DNA from: Alphaproteobacteria bacterium
Lineage (GTDB): Bacteria; Pseudomonadota; Alphaproteobacteria; UBA3830
Assembly: GCA_025998775.1 (NCBI GenBank)
Contig: BNWK01000080.1
Span: 1 to 6,033 of the forward strand
Direction: 5' to 3'
Length of the DNA stretch: 6,033 bases
Numbering within the stretch: the first letter of the stretch is position 1; each line of letters opens with the position of its first letter. Of the stretch, positions 1-5,560 are shown piece after piece. The position numbers were made by a program, and so were the translations under genes. A model generated the notes under the pieces. The model had not been told where the DNA came from and did not search any database. It worked only from the letters and a program-made list of their open reading frames with translations.

Positions 1-127
1 CATCCTTTTCTTCTCCACTTTCATCTTTTCTATCTGATTTCCCACCCGTACCTTAGTAGTAAGACCTAGACGTTGACTTTACTCATTTTTGAAAACTCCT
101 GTCAGATCAATTTTTGGACATCTAAAG
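1..127. repeat. Terminal overlap, copy 1 (identical to 5907-6033)
   Basis: These 127 bases are identical to the last 127 bases of the window. An exact repeat of 127 at both ends is what a de Bruijn assembler run with k=127 leaves on a circular contig, so I read the molecule as a circle of 5,906 bp. A genuine direct terminal repeat, or a head-to-tail concatemer, would look the same. The content is pyrimidine-rich on the left and contains the left arm of the inverted repeat on the right. Confidence 0.93.
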
Positions 128-138
128 CCACTTACACT

Positions 139-163
139 CGCTCATTTCGTTCACGCTCATTCG
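139..163 (+). repeat. Two iteron-like copies of CGCTCATT(T)CG
   Basis: CGCTCATTTCG at 139-149 and CGCTCATTCG at 154-163 repeat in the same direction with a 15-bp step. They sit inside the spacer of the large inverted repeat, where initiator-binding iterons would be expected. Only two copies are present, so chance or simple-sequence origin cannot be excluded. Confidence 0.4.
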
Positions 164-170
164 CTCGTTT

Positions 171-186
171 TATATCTTTAGATATA
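171..186. repeat. Short palindrome TATATCT-TT-AGATATA
   Basis: Seven perfect base pairs around a 2-nt centre lie at the inner edge of the large inverted repeat. A second short palindrome, CATGAA-TT-TTCATG, lies at 206-219 in the right arm. Such AT-rich palindromes can extrude easily, which is compatible with an origin, but no function can be shown. Confidence 0.5.
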
Positions 187-343
187 CAGAAGCCTATAAA
201 TCTGACATGAATTTTCATGCATGAGTAAAGATCAACGTCAATGTTTTAGTACTTATTTTTGATGCCGTTGATTCCTGACATTTGTTTTTTATACCAAAAT
301 AAAAAATTTGTTTTTTCAAAATCTAAAGTAAGTCTTTTACAAA

Positions 344-357
344 AATAAAAAAATAAA
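344..357 (+). terminator. Possible poly(A) signals, plus strand
   Basis: AATAAA occurs at 344-349 and 352-357 on the plus strand, with another at 298-303. They could end a plus-strand transcript that runs out of the purine-rich frame across the circle junction, about 380 nt past its stop codon. The region is simply A-rich, so this is weak. For the minus strand I see only a TATAAA variant at 288-293. Confidence 0.25.
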
Positions 358-374
358 TATAGATAACTATTTCC

Positions 375-749
375 TTAATTTTTAAAGGCTATTACTTTCA
401 TGCAAAGAGGGCACGTATTATTCTTTTTAAACCAATCCCTTAAACAATCTTCATTATAGAGACGACCGCACTCAATTATTACTACTTCATCCAATAACTC
501 TAGTCTAAAGTCATCGTCGTCATCTAAACAAATCATACGTTTTTCGTTATGAATTTTATTACAATGATTCTCTTTTACGAATTCTTCTTTTGTTTTTAAC
601 GAAGTACTAACGAAGGGTTGATTCTCCCTGTAAAGCCTGTTTATGATATTATTTACTGCTTCTCTTTGGTCTCCCAAAATTCGATAACTAAACTTTCTAA
701 AACTAAAAGCAATGCTATCTACATACTCGCCATTTAATTCAATATCCAA
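375..749 (-). CDS. Degenerate RING-finger-like protein, no in-frame ATG before the domain
   Basis: This is a 124-codon frame with a RING-like C-terminal half. The shape ICLD...ECGRLY..DCL..W....CPLC (about residues 73-116) matches the RING/RING-H2 pattern, with C74, C94, C102, C113 and C116 in place. Three usual zinc ligands are missing: the first Cys is R71, the His after CG is R96, and the next His/Cys is N99. Classic RING proteins are ubiquitin E3 ligases and viruses use them against host factors; with these losses the domain may be inactive or fold more like a U-box. The first codon is TTG at 749, the frame is open only back to a TGA at 774-776, and the first ATG (536) falls at the start of the domain. 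A spliced leader exon, non-ATG start or decay are all possible. Base use is far more AT-rich than in the polymerase, suggesting a different origin. Confidence 0.6.
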   Translation of the reverse strand: MDIELNGEYVDSIAFSFRKFSYRILGDQREAVNNIINRLYRENQPFVSTSLKTKEEFVKENHCNKIHNEKRMICLDDDDDFRLELLDEVVIIECGRLYNEDCLRDWFKKNNTCPLCMKVIAFKN

Positions 750-819
750 ATTACCACTTAACGTTTCATTACATCAGTTCTTCTTCTCGTCTCCTCTCTT
801 AGTGTATTTCTCTCGCCTG

Positions 820-1017
820 TTATTTTTTGTGAAGTCTGGCATCAACACCGTACATAAACGGAAGACACACCCCACTCTCCAAAACAATATTCTTATTCGA
901 CACTATTGACAGTCCAAACTTCTCGCGACTGACTTCGTGGATTACTCCCTCACGGTTTTCCATATGTGTGTCTGGAACCAATATTGACTTCCTATATGCT
1001 AAAACTTTTGCGAAGTC
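820..1017 (-). pseudogene. C-terminal segment of the PolB gene, behind an in-frame TAA
   Basis: Directly after the TAA at 1018-1020, the same frame stays open for 65 codons to a TAA at 820-822. It contains EKFGLS, NKNIVLESG and LPFMYG (about residues 32-57 of this piece). This resembles the recalled C-terminal end of Polinton/bidnavirus-type polymerases, where a K.Y...(Y/F)DKRV segment is followed by a closing PFGY/PYGY. Roughly 30 residues that usually separate it from the K.Y motif upstream seem to be missing, so a deletion together with the stop is likely. Alternatives are stop-codon readthrough, or a short separate protein from the ATG at 963 (47 aa). The open frame is directly visible; the homology is from memory. 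Confidence 0.55.
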
Positions 1018-1857
1018 TTAGTTATAACATGTGTAAGATTTCGGACCTACTGCTAAGAAATTATCGCTGATAAATTCGATATGAAATTTTAGTAACTCCT
1101 TCCCTGTCTGAATCCAGTTAGTCATCTCCATCAATCCGTCAGCGGTTTCGCTGTCCGCTACTGCGATGTACAGGGAATCAGTGTCAGTGTACATTATCAT
1201 GAATTTATCTCGGTCCAACGTTTTGTAAAGGTATCGATATATGAAGTTAAGTATCCAGAATTTCGCATTATCTAAGGTAAAAACTGCAGACTGAATTGGC
1301 ACTTTAGGATAGACGACTTTGGGATCGACTTCTACCCCGAAAAGGCCTTCAGCACTGTTGACTGGAAAAATGGTGGACTGGTGACTGGTAATGGTTTTGG
1401 CACTGTTGCAGAAACGAGTTTTAGTAAACCGCTCGCAGTTCAAGCTTTCGAAACCGGAAGAGCCGTTCATTACCAGCTTGCAGAATTTCTGTTTCGCATC
1501 ACTCTTTGCCATCTTCCCCTCATTATGAATAGTGGTAACGAATTTATTGAAGGAGTCATGCTTACTGAATAATACCAAACTGCGTACACCACCAACAACG
1601 AAGTGACAGTAATCTATTAAGAACCAGAGATAATAACTTGCGAATGGCATGAACTCTCCGTGAGTGGACAGCAGAGTGCATAACTTTTTCTCTTTCTTGT
1701 TGATTGGATAAAACGACTTTTGCATATGCTCAAACATGAAGGTGCCAGCGAAGGAGGCAGAGTTTACAACATCGATGTTTCTCAGAATAAGAGGGAAGTC
1801 GATGCACTCATTAACATATCCTTCATCGATGTGGCCACAGACTTCGGCAACAAACAT
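1018..1857 (-). CDS. polB: Protein-primed DNA polymerase B, C-terminal part (motifs B and C)
   Basis: This 279-aa frame carries the catalytic half of the palm and the thumb region of a family B DNA polymerase. Motif B is KLVMNGSSG (127-135), where K-L-x-x-N-S-x-Y-G is usual, so the Ser and Tyr are replaced by Gly and Ser. Motif C is YTDTDSLY (223-230), containing both metal-binding aspartates, D225 and D227. A GPKSY element (271-275) matches the KxY motif. The region before motif B (residues 74-120, hydrophobic then H..F..FV..I...G..AK) fits the pPolB fingers segment. It lacks motif A, which sits in the preceding gene in another frame. Removing one A from the A8 run at 1866-1873 joins the two without a break, so the local ATG at 1857 is probably an internal Met rather than a true start. 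The frame ends in TAA just after the KxY motif, earlier than the family norm. Confidence 0.9.
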   Translation of the reverse strand: MFVAEVCGHIDEGYVNECIDFPLILRNIDVVNSASFAGTFMFEHMQKSFYPINKKEKKLCTLLSTHGEFMPFASYYLWFLIDYCHFVVGGVRSLVLFSKHDSFNKFVTTIHNEGKMAKSDAKQKFCKLVMNGSSGFESLNCERFTKTRFCNSAKTITSHQSTIFPVNSAEGLFGVEVDPKVVYPKVPIQSAVFTLDNAKFWILNFIYRYLYKTLDRDKFMIMYTDTDSLYIAVADSETADGLMEMTNWIQTGKELLKFHIEFISDNFLAVGPKSYTCYN

Positions 1858-3799
1858 GCAGTCTCTTTTTTTTAATAAAGTGCGTCATTTTTTTCATATC
1901 CTCCTCACCCGCAAAGTATCCCAAAACGTTTCCAGGCATCCACATTTTTCCATCTGTGTACGGATTGTGCTTGTCAACAATAAATGCAGAGGCAGAAGGG
2001 TAAATTAATGTAATATCGAGTGCAATTATCTTGTGTACCTTGTGTGGAGTTTCAACCACAGTGATCCCTCCATCCACATAACGTAAGCGGGTGATTGGAG
2101 CTACGTCTTTAAGAGCGATCCTGCGAAAAACGTTAGCATAACCTCCTGTGATACCCCTTCTCAACAAGCTGTAGACTGCAGCTTCAGTAAGCGTCGTCTG
2201 AAGCCCCTTGTACAAGGCATAGTTTCTAAACTGGATGGCTACCTTAGCGATGTCGCAATCTTTGTTTGACTTGTAGGTATTGCAGAAGGTGCGGCATGGA
2301 ATAACGTTATCCGCTGAATGAGGTTTGGAATTGTCAACCCGATCGAGCGTAGGCTGCTTCCTCTCAGTAAATCTTGTCTTACAAATGAAGCACATACCGT
2401 TAGCATTGACGCTCCTAACGAACTGATCAGGTGTTAAGTTCAAGCGACAATCCCTGTGAGCTTCCATGTCCTGGTCAGCATAATACTTCAGTTTCTTCAT
2501 AGCCCAAGGCACTGTTGCGGAGAACAATTTTTCTTTCGCCAGGGTTGAGTAATCAGTTTCAAAGTCAATGTCGGTGTACGCCAATGCATACTTCAAAGTC
2601 GCAGCACAGGCGAACAAGGACATGTGGCTCAATATATCAATCCTGTTCTCAAAGAACATTTCTATTAGATTTAATACTGCGTCCTCAAAATCTGTTCCAA
2701 ACGATCCGATGAATTCGTCACGCGTACAGGGGCCGGAGTAGTTAAAGGCATCGATAAACTTAACAGACAGGCTATTACTAACATCTGCAACCTCAAGACA
2801 TTTGATATGTGTCGTCCCTATCCTTTGCCTGATCTCGTATTTCTTGGGCTTGTGAAGGAAAGATATTATCAGGTATAAGTCGATTCGGCCGCTCTCAAAA
2901 CCAATAGCCGAGACGCGTTTCTCCCTTCTTGCCTCCACGTTCGGGTCTTCATACATATTGAAGAAGTCGACTTTTGCGGCTTCCCGAAACAAGAACTCGA
3001 GCCAGTTCTCATGAATGTTGAACTCCGCTTCACACCTGGAAGAAGGAATGGATGTAATGATCTTTATTGGGTCTGCTAATAATATGTTATCCTCGATGCG
3101 ACTCTTCACCGAGTACGTAATGAACGCGCGTGTTGGTTTGAACTCGATTTTCTTTGCCCAGCAGTACATATAGATTTTGTTCTCGAAGACACTTGGAAGG
3201 TACGGTCTCGCTGTTCTGTTAAAATGAAATTTCTTTACCTGTTTCCCACCGGCTTTTTCACAAGCTTCGACATGCCTTCTAAAGCAAGTTAGGTTCGACC
3301 TATTAAGCTGAGTGGGGATACAATACTCTCGACAGAAAGGACAAATTCTTAGACCTGTTAGTAGGGAGGGATCCTTCACTTGCATAATGTGAAATTCGTC
3401 GCTCTCGTATACAACTAATACATCAAAGACCGTGTACTCAGAATTGCTTCCACCACTTTGGGCAAGATAATAGTTCTTGCCATCCCACTCGTATATGTTT
3501 ACATTCAGTCCGAAGAAATTCGAAAATCTCTCCAGTTCTCCCACAATGTTAAAACCTGGATAGCTGTTCCAGTCACTGCGCTTGTAAAACTCCCGATAAA
3601 GTCTCTTAGCTTCCGCAATACGGCTGTGATACTTCAGTGTAGGATTGGAGTCTGGTGGTATAGTAAGATAAGTTAGCGCGGAAAACATGCACAGCCCGTC
3701 ACATCCATTCACGTTTCTAATGGCTCGCGTTCTGTTCAAGTGCTCCTTAATCCAACCCTTCGCGCCTCTTTGCTGAGGTAATCGAAACACCGCAATCAT
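1823..3799 (-). CDS. polB: Protein-primed DNA polymerase B, N-terminal part with OTU-like and HNH-like domains
   Basis: Counting from the ATG at 3799 (658 aa): an OTU-like cysteine-protease domain (about 28-143) with D34-G-L-C37 and H137; a zinc finger with CPFC (153-156) and H176/C180; an exonuclease-like region (about 225-445); an HNH/endonuclease VII-like module with C470..C473, LDRVDN (485-490), H494, N498, C502 and C506-N507; a GG element (552-553); and motif A, LDITLIYPS (594-602), with D595. This order is that of invertebrate Polinton/bidnavirus-type polymerases, which copy linear DNA from a terminal protein. The first exonuclease motif, expected as DFE after TY, reads S230-V-K232, and the second (GFN.) reads GFES (300-303), so proofreading is probably lost. 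Y440...D444 remains. The frame is open upstream to the TGA at 3893, in phase with the 310-aa gene. A TTG at 3820 is a less likely start. The frame ends soon after the A8 run, where the polymerase continues in another phase. Confidence 0.9.
   Translation of the reverse strand: MIAVFRLPQQRGAKGWIKEHLNRTRAIRNVNGCDGLCMFSALTYLTIPPDSNPTLKYHSRIAEAKRLYREFYKRSDWNSYPGFNIVGELERFSNFFGLNVNIYEWDGKNYYLAQSGGSNSEYTVFDVLVVYESDEFHIMQVKDPSLLTGLRICPFCREYCIPTQLNRSNLTCFRRHVEACEKAGGKQVKKFHFNRTARPYLPSVFENKIYMYCWAKKIEFKPTRAFITYSVKSRIEDNILLADPIKIITSIPSSRCEAEFNIHENWLEFLFREAAKVDFFNMYEDPNVEARREKRVSAIGFESGRIDLYLIISFLHKPKKYEIRQRIGTTHIKCLEVADVSNSLSVKFIDAFNYSGPCTRDEFIGSFGTDFEDAVLNLIEMFFENRIDILSHMSLFACAATLKYALAYTDIDFETDYSTLAKEKLFSATVPWAMKKLKYYADQDMEAHRDCRLNLTPDQFVRSVNANGMCFICKTRFTERKQPTLDRVDNSKPHSADNVIPCRTFCNTYKSNKDCDIAKVAIQFRNYALYKGLQTTLTEAAVYSLLRRGITGGYANVFRRIALKDVAPITRLRYVDGGITVVETPHKVHKIIALDITLIYPSASAFIVDKHNPYTDGKMWMPGNVLGYFAGEEDMKKMTHFIKKKRLHVCCRSLWPHR
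1866..1873 (-). other. A8 run at the polymerase frame change
   Basis: On the minus strand the codons read ATT AAA AAA AAG AGA. Dropping one A gives ATT AAA AAA AGA GAC TGC ATG TTT, which runs straight into the motif B/C frame. The site could be a sequencing or assembly indel, a real mutation, or a slippage site for RNA polymerase or ribosomes. The joined protein would be 926 aa from the ATG at 3799. Confidence 0.8.
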
Positions 3800-3885
3800 G
3801 ACAGTAAACACTGCTATCAAACGGTTTCTGGTGTCTTCGTAGGTGAAATCCTGCTTGTCAATTAGGTAGGACTTGGCATAATCCT

Positions 3886-3929
3886 GGAGACTTCATAGGT
3901 CATTCGAAATTATCAAAGGAGACTTCATA
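3886..3929. repeat. 12-bp direct repeat flanking the stop of the 310-aa gene
   Basis: GGAGACTTCATA occurs at 3886-3897 and at 3918-3929, 32 bp apart. The copy nearer the polymerase contains the TGA at 3893-3895 that separates the 310-aa frame from PolB. A perfect 12-mer at this distance suggests a small duplication by slippage. Because 32 is not a multiple of three, such a duplication would shift the reading frame. Confidence 0.6.
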
Positions 3930-4825
3930 AATGAGTACTCCAAAGTTGGAGGACCGTATCGATAGCTCACACTCTCGCCGCTGATTCTCTCATAAATGCA
4001 TACAAAATCTGTATGCATCTTTGAAGGCCGAGGAAGCTCCTGATGACACTTCACCTCAATAAATCCTTCTATCTCTTCCATAGTAGAAATGCTATTAGCA
4101 ATGTAAAGTTGGTAAGGACCGTTTGTTCTCTCCTGCCTGTTGACAGTCCAAGCTCCGCGTTGATGGGCCAGAAACTCTCTAAACTTAGCCAAGTCTGCAG
4201 GCTGGAACAACAGAAGACAATGATCTTCGTTGGGAATTTCGTTCAGTACATTGAGTCTGTCTCTGTCGACGAATTCATTTGCTTCCTTGTTTATTCGGTC
4301 ATGATCGTTCTGCTCCAACAGTCTTTCAGCTTTTGTTTGAAACATCGTTCCCAACTGTTCGATCCTGGCTGCAATTGATCTCTTATGTACGTCGGCCAAT
4401 ACATCTCGATATCTGTTTCTGTGCGACCTTCTATCCCTGTGTTCGATGGCAGCCTCCAATTCGGGTCTTATGTTTCCCCTCAATGTTTTCTGTTGGGCTC
4501 TTACGTTTCTTTCTTCTTCGAGTTGTCTGACAGCGTCATCTAATGCAGGCCCTACGCTTCCCCTTAACTCACGCTGTCTATCCCTGGCGTCGTTTTCTTC
4601 TCGTCGCTGGCTGACTGCATCTGCTAATCGATTAAGGTGTTCTCTTCTGTGAGCGATTCGGTTTACGAAAGCTCGGACAGCTTTAGCTCTGCGCAGAGAG
4701 GACTCTTTCAAACCTCGCTTCTTTAACTCCCGCTTCAATACGTCATAAGGATTTTGACCGTCACGTAGTTCTACGCCAACTCGACCCAGATAGTTCGAAG
4801 CTTTCACGTCATCGATCCGCGCCAT
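3893..4825 (-). CDS. Charged helical protein with three ~28-aa repeats; unknown function, in phase with PolB
   Basis: I do not recognise this 310-aa protein. The ATG at 4825 has a good eukaryotic context (G at -3, G at +4) and follows an in-frame TAA 45 nt upstream. Residues 1-190 are very rich in Arg, Glu and Asp and probably helical or coiled coil. They contain about three tandem repeats: LRGSVGPALDDAV (87-99) and LRGNIRPELEAAI (115-127) are exactly 28 residues apart, with a weaker LNRLADAV (64-71) before. Residues 195-305 look globular, with Trp, Tyr and hydrophobic strands. It ends in TGA, and the same frame runs on, open, into the polymerase 93 nt downstream. It may therefore be an N-terminal extension or terminal-protein-like partner of PolB separated by one stop codon. 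That role is inference from position; a separate accessory or DNA-binding protein is equally possible. Confidence 0.72.
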   Translation of the reverse strand: MARIDDVKASNYLGRVGVELRDGQNPYDVLKRELKKRGLKESSLRRAKAVRAFVNRIAHRREHLNRLADAVSQRREENDARDRQRELRGSVGPALDDAVRQLEEERNVRAQQKTLRGNIRPELEAAIEHRDRRSHRNRYRDVLADVHKRSIAARIEQLGTMFQTKAERLLEQNDHDRINKEANEFVDRDRLNVLNEIPNEDHCLLLFQPADLAKFREFLAHQRGAWTVNRQERTNGPYQLYIANSISTMEEIEGFIEVKCHQELPRPSKMHTDFVCIYERISGESVSYRYGPPTLEYSFMKSPLIISNDL

Positions 4826-4966
4826 TTCACCTCTGTCAAAAAATAGATTTCTCCTTACTAGGTACCTTCTTTAAATCTACTAATCTTCAAGGTGCTTGGG
4901 CATAAGTACATTTTGTGGGACGCTGGTGAAAGTAACTTATATACACTCATTGTTATTCCATCTTGC
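4826..4966 (-). other. Intergenic leader between the 103-aa and 310-aa genes
   Basis: The reading frame shared by both neighbours contains five TAA/TAG stops here and no long alternative frame, so the two are separate genes. The region holds the TATA box, two short upstream frames and a splice-donor-like GTAAGG near 4855. Nothing else is evident. Confidence 0.5.
4936..4943 (-). promoter_or_regulatory. TATA box, probable promoter for the 310-aa gene and PolB
   Basis: TATATAAG on the minus strand lies 111 nt before the ATG at 4825, in a gap that carries several stops in the gene's frame. Transcription would start about 30 nt downstream, near 4912. The leader would then contain two short upstream frames (ATGs near 4911 and 4904), which could dampen translation of the main gene. 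The same transcript probably covers the polymerase and RING regions, since I see no good TATA box before either. Confidence 0.5.
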
Positions 4967-5278
4967 CTACCCTAAGTTTATTATCTTGATTTCTGTTCCG
5001 TCATCCCTATAATCAAAGAATAAGACGTCGCGTTTGCCAAGGCGTTTGTACCGATCGTATAACTCTATCTTCTCAATAGGAGACTTAAACTGTCTAAAGG
5101 AAGCGTCAAAATCAAACTCACTAAAACCTCCAAAATACCAAGGAGCCCGGAGGCTTTTCTTCACCATTGCAGGTATTGCGTCGCCTGTGTACGAATGCAC
5201 ATTCAAGAAGTAGGTAAATTTATGGTGATGATTCCTTAGTAGAAACGTACGCATTGGGTCAGCCTTATTGCAGAACAT
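4967..5278 (-). CDS. Small protein of unknown function (103 aa)
   Basis: I do not recognise this protein. From the ATG at 5278 it is 103 aa and ends in TAG. A TTG at 5335 would add 19 Ser/Pro-rich residues read from the purine-repeat region and is an unlikely start. The sequence is of ordinary complexity, rich in aromatic residues and with mixed charge: NHHHKFTYFLNVHSYTGD, then APWYFGGFSEFDFD, then a C-terminal KRDVLFFDYRDDGTEIKI strand-like end. There is no signal peptide or membrane segment. It stands first in the minus-strand series and in the same frame as the 310-aa gene, but several stops lie between. A small DNA-binding or priming protein, or a remnant of a larger gene, are possibilities that the sequence does not decide. 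Confidence 0.5.
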   Translation of the reverse strand: MFCNKADPMRTFLLRNHHHKFTYFLNVHSYTGDAIPAMVKKSLRAPWYFGGFSEFDFDASFRQFKSPIEKIELYDRYKRLGKRDVLFFDYRDDGTEIKIINLG

Positions 5279-5309
5279 GTCGGTCGCAGAAGGGGATGGA
5301 GGAGAAGGG

Positions 5310-5560
5310 GAATGTAAAGCAGAGGATGAAGACAAATAGGTAAAAGCGAAGACATGGAAAAAGAAGGAGAAGAAGGCAATGATAAGGGGGGAGAAGAAAG
5401 AGAAGAAGAGGAATGTAAAGCAAAATATGAGGACGAAGTAGGTAAAAGCGAAGGCAATAAAGAAGAAGAAGAAGAAGAAGAAAAGGAGAAGAGAGAGGAC
5501 AAAAGAGAAGAAGAGGAATGTGAAGCAGAAGATGAAGACAAAGCAGGTAAAAGCGAAGAC
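5310..5560 (+). repeat. Imperfect tandem repeat, three ~100-bp units (plus a weak fourth)
   Basis: A 44-45 bp core beginning GAATGTRAAGCA and ending GGTAAAAGCGAAG.CA occurs at 5310-5353, 5411-5455 and 5516-5560, with steps of 101 and 105 bp. Between the cores are runs of GAA/GAG of variable length. A degenerate fourth copy (GAAGCAGACGGAGTAGGTAAAG) is near 5801-5822. Copy 1 lacks one G (GACAAATAGG against GACAAAGCAGG in copy 3 and GACGAAGTAGG in copy 2), which puts a TAG in the plus-strand frame. Confidence 0.8.

Larger units (their letters stand above)
55..253. repeat. Large imperfect inverted repeat with 48-nt inner spacer; candidate origin or terminal-repeat junction
   Basis: The left arm 55-107 pairs with the right arm 200-253. 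The core 69-86 (GACGTTGACTTTACTCAT) is the reverse complement of 221-239 except for one extra A at 231. Positions 87-107 pair with 200-220 at 16 of 21, and 55-68 with 240-253 at 10 of 14. Further in, ATCTAAAG (120-127) pairs with CTTTAGAT (176-183), leaving bases 128-175 as the spacer. The arms are non-coding and lie downstream of the minus-strand gene block. This could be a cruciform origin, or two terminal inverted repeats fused end to end; the second reading fits the protein-primed polymerase encoded here. The pairing is seen directly; the function is inferred. Confidence 0.75.
128..374. other. Non-coding, AT-rich intergenic region
   Basis: No credible reading frame crosses this stretch. 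It holds the iteron-like copies, the right arm of the inverted repeat and then A/T homopolymer runs (about 281-360). On the circle it belongs to a non-coding region running from about 5867 through the junction to 374, where the plus-strand purine-rich frame and the minus-strand gene block converge. Confidence 0.7.

Noticed and set aside
195..201. TATAAAT as a plus-strand TATA box
   Set aside because: No plus-strand gene follows within several hundred bases, and the bases belong to the inner part of the inverted repeat region.
990..1030. Intron removing the TAA at 1018 (branch-like CTAAG and TTTTAG acceptor downstream)
   Set aside because: No convincing donor lies nearby in phase. Removing the stop this way would not supply the ~30 missing residues, so damage is the simpler reading.
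712..4652. Several plus-strand frames of 63-111 codons opposite PolB and the 310-aa gene
   Set aside because: They lie opposite well-supported coding sequence, overlap each other in different phases and show no recognisable motifs.
820..4966. Reassigned genetic code (TAA/TAG read as Gln), because the 103-aa, 310-aa and PolB frames share one phase and are interrupted by stops
   Set aside because: More than 1,200 codons in the clear genes use only CAA/CAG for Gln and never TAA or TAG, which a ciliate-type code would not do. The gap with the stops also holds a TATA box.
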